Positions 54,451 through 64,000 of a stretch of 64,000 nucleotides of DNA are shown one piece after another. The translations under genes were made by a program, and so were the position numbers. The stretch is from Planctomycetota bacterium. Lineage in GTDB: Bacteria; Planctomycetota; Phycisphaerae; Phycisphaerales; UBA1924. The DNA lies in contig JAEYUO010000076.1 of NCBI GenBank assembly GCA_023432465.1, positions 76,276-140,275 on the forward strand. The letters run 5' to 3'. The notes beneath the pieces are model-generated. The model saw nothing but the letters and a program-made list of their open reading frames with translations, made no database searches and was not told the origin of the DNA. The number at the start of each line of letters is the position of its first letter. Within the stretch, counting starts at the first letter, position 1.

Positions 54451-54470
54451 CCCGATTCTAGAATTCCCGC

Positions 54471-54606
54471 TTTGCTGCTTTGCTGCTTTGCTGCTTTGCC
54501 GCTTTGCTGCTTTGCTGCTTTGCTGCTTTGCTGCTTTGCTGCTTTGCTGCTTTGCTGCTTTGCTGCTTTGCTGCTTTGCTGCTTTGCTGCTTTGCTGCTT
54601 TGCTGC
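54471..54606. repeat. 17 tandem copies of the 8-bp unit TTTGCTGC
   Basis: Each unit is identical except the fourth (54495-54502), TTTGCCGC. The array ends exactly at the stop codon (TAG, 54608-54606, minus strand) of the hypothetical gene. Because 8 is not a multiple of 3 and the unit contains no stop in any frame, all six frames stay open through it, giving the peptide repeat S-S-K-A-A-K-Q-Q on the minus strand. A slipped-strand change would not shift the preceding gene but would alter its 3' end. Confidence 0.97.
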
Positions 54607-55265
54607 TACTTCTTCCCCTCCGGCGTCCACACCAGCTCGAACATCCCGCCCCCCACCGGCCGGATCTTCCCCTGCGCAAACAGCTCATCCCACACCGCCC
54701 GCGGATACTCCCTGGGCGGCGTGATCGCCGTCACCCGCGCCTTCCCGCTGCTCAGCGGCGACCGCCCCAGCTTTGAATCGTGATCAAGCTGGTTCATCTT
54801 CAGCCGCTTCTTGAACGCCGCCAACGCCTTGGCCAGAAGCTCCGGCGTAAACGTCCCGGCCGGGGCCGCCTTCGCCACCGCCTCCACCGGCTTGCTCTCG
54901 GTCGGCGGCTCAGCCGCCGCTGCCGGCTTCTCCGGCACCAGCGGCGTCCGCATCCCAATCGGCGGCCGCGCCGGTGCGGGCGCTGCCCCCGTCGGCTTCA
55001 TCGTCGAGAGCTCCCCCACCAGCTTCGCCAGCGCCTCGGTGTTCCGCTCCGCCACGATGCGCGATGCCCGCAGCGGGTCCGCGGGCGTCTTCTGCAGAGC
55101 CTTGTGCACGCGCTGCCACAGATCGCCCAGCTTCTTCGCCTCGGTACACACCGCGATGTCCGACACCAGCTCGCCCAGCTTCTGCAGGCTGATCGTGTCG
55201 AGGTTGCTGTAGTACCGATTGACGATCCCCTGCTGGTGCCCGCTGAGGAACTGACCCTTCGCCAT
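54606..55265 (-). CDS. Hypothetical protein ending at the 8-bp repeat
   Basis: A 219-residue soluble protein. The N-terminal part (about 1-95) is helical (GHQQGIVNRYYSNLDTISLQ; LGELVSDIAVCTEAKKLGDL). A Pro/Ala-rich linker (about 96-145) leads to a C-terminal part: KMNQLDHDSKLGRSPLSSGK, and ITPPREYPRAVWDELFAQGK. The N-Q-L-D-H-D-S-K-L-G-R-S-P-L stretch looks conserved. It starts at ATG 55265 with AGGAAG upstream, 60 bases after argB, probably the same transcript. Function unknown. Confidence 0.65.
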   Translation of the reverse strand: MAKGQFLSGHQQGIVNRYYSNLDTISLQKLGELVSDIAVCTEAKKLGDLWQRVHKALQKTPADPLRASRIVAERNTEALAKLVGELSTMKPTGAAPAPARPPIGMRTPLVPEKPAAAAEPPTESKPVEAVAKAAPAGTFTPELLAKALAAFKKRLKMNQLDHDSKLGRSPLSSGKARVTAITPPREYPRAVWDELFAQGKIRPVGGGMFELVWTPEGKK

Positions 55266-55325
55266 CGCGTACTCGCTTCCTGGTAGGCCGGCGCTCGATG
55301 CCGGCGGTCCCCATGGTTCAGCAGA

Positions 55326-56219
55326 TCACTCCAGCGTGATCTGCGTGCCGATACCCGCATCCGTATAGATCTCCAGCAGGATCGAGTGCGACACGCGCCC
55401 GTCCACGATGTGCGCCTTGGGCACGCCCGCACGCACCGCCTGCAGGCACGCATCAACCTTGGGCAGCATCCCCTCGCCGATCACCCCCCGCGCGATCATT
55501 CCCTCGATCTCCCGCTGCGTCAGGCTCGATGCGTACGACTCCGGATTCGACGGATCGGTCCGGATCCCGTGCGTGTCCGAGCACACGACCAGCTTCTCCG
55601 CACGCAACGCCGCCGCGACATGCCCCGCGGCCGTGTCCGCGTTCACATTCAGCTTCCACACCCCGTGCTCATCGCCCCTCTGCGCCACGGCCACCGGCGC
55701 GATCACCGGGATGAACCCGTCCTCGCACAGCGCCCGCAGCAGCACCGTGTTCACCTCCACGATGTTCCCCACGTACCCCAGATCAATCATCTCCCCGGCC
55801 GCGCCGTTCAGCGCCATCCGCTCGGCAAACAGCACGCACGAGCCCATCGAGTGCAGCCCGATCGCCCGCGAGCCCGACGCGTTGAGTTGCTCCACAAGAT
55901 CGTGATTCACTTCCTTCACCAGCACCCGCTCGGCGATCTCCAGCGTCTGCCGGTCCGTGTAGCGCCGCCCCTGGATGAACCTGGCCTGCAGCCCCGCATC
56001 ATCCATCGCCCGGTTGATCGACTTCCCGCCCCCGTGCACGATCACCGGCCGCATCCCCACCGCCGACATGAACGACACATCCGTCAGCAGCGCACGCATC
56101 TTCGCGTCGTCATCCTGAATCGACCCCCCCACCTTCACCACGACAATCTTGTCGCGGAACGACAGGATGTACCGGTGGGCCTCGATCAGCGCGTTGGCTT
56201 TGTCGATCGCTACGTTCAT
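55326..56219 (-). CDS. argB: Acetylglutamate kinase
   Basis: A 297-residue enzyme that phosphorylates N-acetylglutamate in arginine synthesis. Motifs: IVVVKVGGSIQDDD (nucleotide loop), PVIVHGGGKSINRAM (substrate loop), VNADTAAGHVAAALRAEKLV, and SDTHGIRTDP. The C-terminal KAHIVDGRVSHSILLEI and EGMLPKVDAC match ArgB. The ATG at 56219 fits the family's length. It lies between the DUF1579-like gene and the hypothetical in a minus-strand run. No other arginine gene is adjacent. Confidence 0.95.
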   Translation of the reverse strand: MNVAIDKANALIEAHRYILSFRDKIVVVKVGGSIQDDDAKMRALLTDVSFMSAVGMRPVIVHGGGKSINRAMDDAGLQARFIQGRRYTDRQTLEIAERVLVKEVNHDLVEQLNASGSRAIGLHSMGSCVLFAERMALNGAAGEMIDLGYVGNIVEVNTVLLRALCEDGFIPVIAPVAVAQRGDEHGVWKLNVNADTAAGHVAAALRAEKLVVCSDTHGIRTDPSNPESYASSLTQREIEGMIARGVIGEGMLPKVDACLQAVRAGVPKAHIVDGRVSHSILLEIYTDAGIGTQITLE

Positions 56220-56267
56220 GTGCCGCAGAGTGTAGGTCTCCCGCAATCCTTCACCGCCGCCGACGCC

Positions 56268-56852
56268 TCACCTGCGCGTATACACCGTCTCCACGCGAAC
56301 GCCGCTCGTCCCGTCCGCATTCAGCGCGGTCTGCACCACCTTGAACCCCTTCCCCTCCGCCCACGAAAACTCCACCGCGTACCTCGTCTCCCCGTCGCCA
56401 TCCTCAAACGACCCCTCCAGCTTCACCGTCTTCCCGCCCTCCGCGGCCTTCCCCGACAGCCTGGTCATCGCCGTCGATCCGGTATAGAGCCACACCGACT
56501 CGTACTTCCCCGCCGCGCCGTTGAACCCCCAGATCTTCTGGCTCCGGAACGCGCTCCCCAGCGTCTCGCCCGTCTCGTCGATCGAGATGAACCGGCCATC
56601 CATGATCGCCGTCACCTTGGCCGTTCCCTCCGACTCAATCGCGTCATCGCCATCGCTGATGAACAGCTTCGATGCCGTGGTGTACTCCCCCGCCAGCTTC
56701 ACCAGTTCACCGTGCTGGGCCACCGGCTCGCCCTGGTTCCGCACCCGCGTCGCATCGCCGCCCGGCTGCCCGACCGCCATCGCCGTCACCAGCGCGCCCA
56801 CGCACAGCCCCGCCACCGCCGCCGGAACGATCTGCTTCCACGAACGACCCAT
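56268..56852 (-). CDS. Exported DUF1579-like protein
   Basis: A 194-residue protein. An N-terminal signal segment (IVPAAVAGLCVGALVTAMAV) precedes a beta-barrel-like domain: ELVKLAGEYTTASKLFISDG, AKVTAIMDGRFISIDETGET, KIWGFNGAAGKYESVWLYTG and KTVKLEGSFEDGDGET. This is the DUF1579 pattern. The ATG at 56852 follows GGAG by 8 bases. It is divergent from holA, which begins 87 bases away, and upstream of argB by 48 bases. Confidence 0.75.
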   Translation of the reverse strand: MGRSWKQIVPAAVAGLCVGALVTAMAVGQPGGDATRVRNQGEPVAQHGELVKLAGEYTTASKLFISDGDDAIESEGTAKVTAIMDGRFISIDETGETLGSAFRSQKIWGFNGAAGKYESVWLYTGSTAMTRLSGKAAEGGKTVKLEGSFEDGDGETRYAVEFSWAEGKGFKVVQTALNADGTSGVRVETVYTRR

Positions 56853-56938
56853 GGTCTGCACTCCCAATCCCCTCCCCGGCAGGCCAATCGTTGGCGCATC
56901 CGGGCGGTCGCGGCGGCATCCCCGCCTAACCTCACCCG

Positions 56939-58045
56939 ATGGCCAAAAAGGCTTCCGCAACCTCCGCCCCAAAGGTCGCCGCCGGCACACGGCTCACCGC
57001 CGCGACGCGCGTCGCCATCCTCCACGGCGAAGACCGCTTCCTTCAGGATGAGTACATCCGCCTGCTCCGCGAGGCCCTCGCCGCCGCGCTCGGCGGGCCC
57101 GACGCCTTCGACGTGGTCCGCTTCGATGGCGCCCAGGGCGCTTCCATCGTCGCGGACATCTTCGACGAGTGCCGCTCCTTCGGCCTGATGCAGCAGCACA
57201 AGGTCATCCTCGTCGAGAACGCCGACCTGCTGCTCAAGAAGCAGGACGACGATGAGGCAGCCCCCTCCAAGTCCCGCCGCGGCGCGCCCCCCGTCGATGT
57301 CCGACGCATGATGGAGTCCTACGCCGCCGAGCCCAGCGATTCGGCAACGCTCGTGCTCCGCGCCTCGGGCTGGCGGCCGGGCAACCTCGACAAAGCCGTC
57401 GCCGCGCTCGGCGAACGCGGCGCGATCATCGACTGCGAGGCCCTCGACCCCGCCCGTGCGGCCGGCTGGGCCACCAAGCGCGCCTCCCTCCGCCACAACA
57501 CCTCTATCGACCCCGAAGCCGCACGCCTCCTCATCGCCTCCATCGGCACCGACCTCGGCCGCATCGACAACGAGCTCGAAAAGCTCGCCCTCGCCGCGGG
57601 AGGCAATGGTGCGCCCATCTCCGCCGCTCTCGTCCGCGAGATGACCGGCGTCTCGCGTGAGGAAGAGTTCTGGCATCTCCAATCGACCCTCGCCAGCGGC
57701 GATGCCGCGGCCTCTCTCGGCCGCATGCGCGAGATGGTCGAAGTCTCCCGGCACGACCCCGTTGTGCTCACCTGGTCGTTCACCGAGCTTGCCCGCAAGA
57801 TCCACGCCGTCCGTCGGCTCGCCGATGCCGGGCAAAATGTCCAGCCCCTGGTCTATAAGCTCAAGCTCTTCGGCGATGCCACCTCCGTCTTCAACGCCGC
57901 CCGCGCCATCCCGGCGCCCCACGCCGCGCGGCTCTACGACATCGCCGTCGACATCGATGCCGCCAACAAGTCCGGCCGCGGCGACCCCATCCGCAATCTC
58001 GAAGTCCTCACCGTCAAGTTCTCCAGCGCCATCCGGCCGCGTTGA
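56939..58045 (+). CDS. holA: DNA polymerase III subunit delta
   Basis: A 368-residue clamp-loader subunit. It opens the beta clamp during replication. Features: AILHGEDRFLQDEYIRLLRE at the N-terminus (the H-G-E-D-x-F-L motif of HolA), VRFDGAQGASIVADIFDECR, FGLMQQHKVILVENADLLLK, and the C-terminal collar helices (IGTDLGRIDNELEKLALAAG; LVREMTGVSREEEFWHLQST). A short insertion (DDDEAAPSKSRRGAPPVD, about 101-118) is linker-like. Divergent from the DUF1579-like gene. Confidence 0.9.
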   Translation: MAKKASATSAPKVAAGTRLTAATRVAILHGEDRFLQDEYIRLLREALAAALGGPDAFDVVRFDGAQGASIVADIFDECRSFGLMQQHKVILVENADLLLKKQDDDEAAPSKSRRGAPPVDVRRMMESYAAEPSDSATLVLRASGWRPGNLDKAVAALGERGAIIDCEALDPARAAGWATKRASLRHNTSIDPEAARLLIASIGTDLGRIDNELEKLALAAGGNGAPISAALVREMTGVSREEEFWHLQSTLASGDAAASLGRMREMVEVSRHDPVVLTWSFTELARKIHAVRRLADAGQNVQPLVYKLKLFGDATSVFNAARAIPAPHAARLYDIAVDIDAANKSGRGDPIRNLEVLTVKFSSAIRPR

Positions 58046-58212
58046 TCGCTTCGACCCAGCCCCCCAAATCGTGGTTTCTCAAGGTGCCCCGCCTTGCCGG
58101 ACCGATCCTTGAAGATTGGCGCGGCATGCGTCCGGGGTGTTCCCTCGTGCCGCCACAATCTGTTCAGCCTCAGCCGCGGAGCGGCCGGCTTTGCTCGCGC
58201 AGGAGGCGCATC

Positions 58213-59430
58213 GTGAACACTCGCAGCCGCAACCCCGCTTCGTCCGGTCGCACGGCGCTCGCCGGCCTCGCCGCCGCGGTGCTGCTCGTCTCCTGCGGCA
58301 ACAAGAACAGCCCCTCCGGCGCCGCGTCAAGTGATCGCGATCAGCCAACCACGCGCCAAGCGCCCGACCCGCCCGCCGATTCCCCGCGCTCGGTGTACGA
58401 GTCCGCCGCGGTCGATCTGCAGTCACTCTTCGACAAGCTCTCCTCCACGCCCCCCGCGGCCGCCGGCCCAGCGCCCACGCCCACACCCGCGCCCCAGGTA
58501 CGCCAGCCCGATCCCGCGCCGACCGTCTCGCTCGATTCCCCAGCCGCACCCCCCGCAAAGCCCGAGCCCACCAAGCACGAGCGGCGTCTGGAATACGCCC
58601 GCCAGCTCGCCAAGCTGCTCGTGCCCGATGGCGACGATACCCGCAGCCCGATCCGCGCCGTCCTCCCGCTCATCGCCCTCGAAACCATCCAACCCGGTGT
58701 CGCCACCGCCGAACTCAACCGCCTGCTCGCAACCCTCAGCGAGTCGGAGCGCAGCACCGTGGACACCGTCCGCAGCCTCATGGCCCAGCTCGAAGCCCAG
58801 GCCGACACCGGAGCCGATCCCCAGGCCCTCGCCGCGGCTGTCCGCTCGGAAGTCGATCGAGCCCAGCCCAAGCCCCCACCCGCACCCATGCTCGCCCTCG
58901 GCACCGTCGCCCTCTGCCGCAAGGTCGAGGCTTTCGGTCGCTTCACGAGTTACCCCGGAAGCAGCTTTGTCGCCGGCCGGCTCGTCCCGATGATCGTCTA
59001 CACCGAAGTCGAAAACTACGTCCAGGCACGCGAATCCGAGCTCCCCTCCGCCGGCAACGCGCGCAAACCGACCGGCGACCGCTGGGCTCTGGAACTCAGC
59101 CAGGAAATCCACCTCTACTCCTCCGACGGCACCCTCTGCTGGTTCGTCAAGGAGCAGACCCACCGCGACGCCTCGCAGAGCAAGCGGCGCGACTTCTTCC
59201 TCGTGCAGCGGATCGATCTCCCCGCCTCGCTCTCGATCGGCCGCTACACGCTGAAGGTGATCGTCCGCGACAAGGCCGCGGCCGCAATCGCCGGCGATGG
59301 CGAACCCCTCGCCGAGGCCAACATCCCCATCAGCATTGTCGCCGACAACGCCGTCGCAGCCGCCGACTCCACACGCCCCGTCATCTCCGGACGCGGCCCC
59401 GCGACCGCCGCGGCAAGCGACGACCACTGA
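58213..59430 (+). CDS. Lipoprotein, unknown
   Basis: A 405-residue protein starting with GTG at 58213 after AGGAGG (58201-58206). Signal peptide with lipobox LVSC (AGLAAAVLLVSCGNKN). A Pro-rich region (about 60-120) precedes a helical stretch (TELNRLLATLSESERSTVD-type) and a C-terminal beta domain (VPMIVYTEVENYVQARESEL; FFLVQRIDLPASLSIGRYTL). I do not recognise the family. It follows holA by 167 bases. Confidence 0.7.
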   Translation: MNTRSRNPASSGRTALAGLAAAVLLVSCGNKNSPSGAASSDRDQPTTRQAPDPPADSPRSVYESAAVDLQSLFDKLSSTPPAAAGPAPTPTPAPQVRQPDPAPTVSLDSPAAPPAKPEPTKHERRLEYARQLAKLLVPDGDDTRSPIRAVLPLIALETIQPGVATAELNRLLATLSESERSTVDTVRSLMAQLEAQADTGADPQALAAAVRSEVDRAQPKPPPAPMLALGTVALCRKVEAFGRFTSYPGSSFVAGRLVPMIVYTEVENYVQARESELPSAGNARKPTGDRWALELSQEIHLYSSDGTLCWFVKEQTHRDASQSKRRDFFLVQRIDLPASLSIGRYTLKVIVRDKAAAAIAGDGEPLAEANIPISIVADNAVAAADSTRPVISGRGPATAAASDDH

Positions 59431-59923
59431 AAGATGGCCAGTATTGGCCACAACCCTCCGAAGACTGGCTGCCAAACTGTCACGCATCCATGCCGAATCT
59501 GGGTCCAAACACCACCTGTTCTAGTGGTTTCTTTGTCCCGATTCTCCCTTGGATAGAAATCTTCCGGCGCGGGCGGAGACGGGGTTATTCGGCACAGCGG
59601 CACGGCATGTGCTGTCGATACTGCCGACTCGCTCCCCGGCCAGGGATTCCGATGCGCAAGTTCCAGCACATGCGACTCCGAAACGCCTCCGCTGCGAACA
59701 TCAAGCAAGGGAATCTGCCTTGGAGAGCGAGCAAGTGCCCGCGCGGCCTTGAGGCTGGGCGGGGGTTTGTCGATGGAACCGGCCTGGAATGGGGATTCGT
59801 TCCCCGTCGAGCCGGTTTCGAACGACCCGGCCCCTCTGTCGGTATGTATGTCCGGAGGGGAAGGGTCTAAATCGGAAGCACGCAGGCGGATGCCTGCCCC
59901 GCGCTTCCGAAGGAGAGTGTGCG
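59431..59923 (+). promoter_or_regulatory. Long clpC leader with two nested hairpins
   Basis: Almost 500 bases without a gene. Hairpin 1: AACCGGC (59777-59783) with GCCGGTT (59811-59817), and inside GGGGA-ttcgt-TCCCC (59791-59805). Hairpin 2: CGGAAGC (59873-59879) with GCTTCCG (59903-59909), and inside GCAGGC-ggat-GCCTGC (59882-59897), ending right before AGGAGAG. A weak stem ACCAC/GTGGT near 59512-59528 with TTTCTTTG may end the lipoprotein transcript. No CIRCE element was seen. Heat-shock regulation of clpC through RNA structure is only a possibility. Confidence 0.55.
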
Positions 59924-62536
<2,613 letters not shown>

Positions 62537-62572
62537 GCCCGGTCAATGACCAAACATGTTATCGGATCCCCC

Positions 62573-62604
62573 AGAGGGGAGCGCGCAAGTGCTCCCCTCT
62601 TTTT
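62573..62604 (+). terminator. Rho-independent terminator of clpC
   Basis: Perfect 10-bp stem AGAGGGGAGC / GCTCCCCTCT (62573-62582 with 62591-62600), then TTTTT. Confidence 0.95.
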
Positions 62605-62881
62605 CGTGGGCACCACGCCCGGAGCACGCCGGAATTCCCTTGCTTTTGGGCCGACTTCGGGTACATTCACACGGCCCGGCACGCCCGGGCGGAGTGCGAG
62701 AGAGAGCTCCCTCCGTCGATCCCGATGTGTATGTATCAGGCCACGATCGCCCGATGCGCTTCCGATGCGTCCAGCAGGACGCAAGAGTGGTGTGGTGAAG
62801 TTCCGTTCGCGATGAAGCGAACTTGAAGTGTGCGATCAAGCCCTGATGGGCAAACTTTCAAAGAAGAAGGAGAGACTTGCT
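62605..62881 (+). promoter_or_regulatory. Leader of the PEP-CTERM gene
   Basis: No gene is seen. It has GCCC-TGAT-GGGC just upstream of the start and TTCGC-gatgaa-GCGAA (about 62806-62821). GAAGGAGAG lies 8 bases before the ATG. I could not assign a promoter. Confidence 0.4.
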
Positions 62882-63745
62882 ATGCGTTCCATGATGTTGG
62901 GTGTTGTTGCGGCGGCCGGACTCACCTCCGCGGCGTCCGCTCAGTTGACCAGCTTCGTCCTCAATGACGGGCTCTTCCGGTACTCCGAGGGCACGATCAC
63001 CGGCGCATCGACCCGCACCGGCGCCGGCGGCGGCACGGCGAACTTCGGTTTCGCCAGCGGCGGCGGCAACCTCGTCACCGGCGACTACCTCTTCCAGAAC
63101 TGGTGGTGGTATCGCGGCGGCCAGGACACCCGCGAGTACGGCCTGAGCAATCAGACCCAGGGCATCCAGCTCACTCCCGCAAGCGTGTTCGTCCGCTACC
63201 TCGAGCCGGGCGTCGATGGCGGCGCGGCGAACCTCCAGTTCGACCTCACCTACACCCTGAACCAGATCTCCCCGACCCAGGCCGCGGTGACCATCAACTG
63301 GAACATCACCAACCTGGCGACCTTCGCCCAGAACGTGTCGTTCTTCTCCTACAGCGATGCCGACATCGGCTCCCTGAGCGATGACTTCGCCAACTACGTC
63401 TCCGGCCCCGGCCTGAACTACATGCGGGTCGATGCGAGCAACGCCGATCCCTCCCAGTTCTTGACCGTCGGCGCTGACCTCAACTTGAACAACGCCTGGC
63501 AGATGGCTGCCTTCACCAGCACGCGCCTCGGCCTCTCGGACGCCCTCGTCACCAACCTCCCGAACAGCGCTTCGCCCTTCACGGGTGACTTCACCGGCGC
63601 GCTCCAGTGGGACCTCGTCCTCACCGCTGGCGAGTCCATCGGCGGCCGCGTCACCAAGGGCTACAACTACGTCGTCCCCGCCCCCGGCGCTCTGGCCCTC
63701 CTCGGCCTCGGCGGCCTCGCGGCGGCCCGTCGTCGTCGCGCCTGA
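62882..63745 (+). CDS. PEP-CTERM-type secreted protein
   Basis: A 287-residue secreted protein. Signal peptide: MMLGVVAAAGLTSAASA. The body is Gly, Asn, Thr and aromatic rich (GDYLFQNWWWYRGGQDTREY; FDLTYTLNQISPTQAAVTIN), probably a beta-sandwich. The C-terminal VPAPGALALLGLGGLAAARR is the PEP-CTERM variant with the short motif, TM and Arg cluster recognised by an exosortase. Expected to be processed and released or attached to exopolysaccharide. No exosortase gene is in this window. The ATG at 62882 follows AAGGAGAG. Confidence 0.88.
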   Translation: MRSMMLGVVAAAGLTSAASAQLTSFVLNDGLFRYSEGTITGASTRTGAGGGTANFGFASGGGNLVTGDYLFQNWWWYRGGQDTREYGLSNQTQGIQLTPASVFVRYLEPGVDGGAANLQFDLTYTLNQISPTQAAVTINWNITNLATFAQNVSFFSYSDADIGSLSDDFANYVSGPGLNYMRVDASNADPSQFLTVGADLNLNNAWQMAAFTSTRLGLSDALVTNLPNSASPFTGDFTGALQWDLVLTAGESIGGRVTKGYNYVVPAPGALALLGLGGLAAARRRRA

Positions 63746-63780
63746 TCCGCGATCGGCCTCGACATCCTGATTTCCATCAA

Positions 63781-63815
63781 CCGCCCGGCCACGTCAGCCG
63801 GGCGGTTGTGCTTTT
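63781..63815 (+). terminator. Terminator of the PEP-CTERM gene
   Basis: Stem CCGCCCGGC / GCCGGGCGG (63781-63789 with 63797-63805), then TTGTGCTTTT. Confidence 0.85.
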
Positions 63816-63896
63816 GCCCAATCCACCCACCTCCCTCGTCTCCCGGACGCGGCCATGCCATAACCGCCGCGCCCGTGCCGGCCGCGCGATTCGCGC

Positions 63897-64000
63897 ATGA
63901 CCAGACCTCGCACCCGCATCGGCCTCTCGCGCACTCCCGCCCCCACCGCGCCCACTGCCACCGTCTTCAATGCGCTGCGGCCCGGACGCCTCTTCTATCC
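63897..64000 (+). CDS. Possible gene start, cut by the window edge
   Basis: An open frame from an ATG at 63897 (MTRPRTRIGLSRTPAPTAPT...) to the end, 34 codons. The start lacks a clear ribosome-binding site and the peptide is Pro, Thr, Arg-rich. It may be a real start, or chance in GC-rich DNA. No function can be given. Confidence 0.3.
   Translation, partial: MTRPRTRIGLSRTPAPTAPTATVFNALRPGRLFY

Noticed and set aside
54471..54606. Possible CRISPR-like array
   Set aside because: The units are 8 bases and strictly contiguous with no spacers, and there are no cas genes. It is a simple tandem repeat.
59431..59923. CIRCE/HrcA operator at clpC
   Set aside because: The TTAGCACTC-N9-GAGTGCTAA pattern is not present; only the GC-rich nested hairpins are.

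Overview
The window looks like a chromosomal segment of a GC-rich member of the Planctomycetota, most likely a Phycisphaerae/Phycisphaerales relative. This is inferred from the combination of secreted proteins with GC-type dockerin repeats (DIFAFL..WF motifs ending in Cys), N-terminal LEPR-xLL-type motifs, a PAPG-type PEP-CTERM tail, and lineage-typical large hypothetical proteins. No transposase, integrase, prophage or CRISPR array was seen. The only accessory-type module is a small toxin-antitoxin pair.

Layout. 1-5230 (minus): a four-gene run of envelope proteins: a cytochrome-like TM-anchored protein, a coiled-coil lipoprotein, a HEAT-like exported protein, and the start of an oligopeptide-type binding protein. 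5465-8200: tRNA-Leu(GAG) with its terminator, a small HMA-like protein and a lipoprotein M1 aminopeptidase. 8330-9149: a DUF1778/GNAT toxin-antitoxin operon with a perfect inverted-repeat operator. 9237-11061: a small membrane protein, then pgpA and pgsA overlapping (phosphatidylglycerol synthesis). 11261-18259: nuoJKLMN, the membrane arm of complex I, without nuoA-I beside it. 18532-21916: a LEPR-xLL surface protein and a CNNM/CorC membrane protein.

21925-31750 (minus) is the most unusual block. Three SPFH/band-7 proteins (one fused to a polytopic membrane domain) are followed by an ABC ATPase with a long C-terminal extension, its large ABC-2-type permease and a 655-residue membrane-anchored protein, with mostly overlapping or very short junctions. 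This looks like a dedicated membrane-microdomain/export machine. 32158-33887: another ABC-2-type permease and a small single-TM protein. 34073-36189: a response regulator translationally overlapped with a GAF/HD-GYP protein (c-di-GMP turnover or sensing). 36456-38585: an exported cyclophilin with a C-terminal array of beta domains. 38657-41773: a family 2 glycosyltransferase and an MsbA-type ABC exporter. 41858-46730: DinB-like protein, comB, PIN-PhoH, DUF456 and small hypotheticals.

46836-54450: tRNA-Arg(TCG), two GC-dockerin secreted proteins (one an SGNH hydrolase), YceI, kbl and an enlarged signal peptidase I. 54471-54606: 17 perfect or near-perfect copies of an 8-bp repeat abutting a stop codon. 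54606-59430: a conserved-looking hypothetical, argB, a DUF1579-like protein, holA and a lipoprotein. 59431-62604: clpC with a long structured leader and a strong terminator. 62882-63815: a PEP-CTERM protein and its terminator. The last 100 bases may begin another gene.

All functional calls are from reading motifs and family resemblance by eye; no database search was run.
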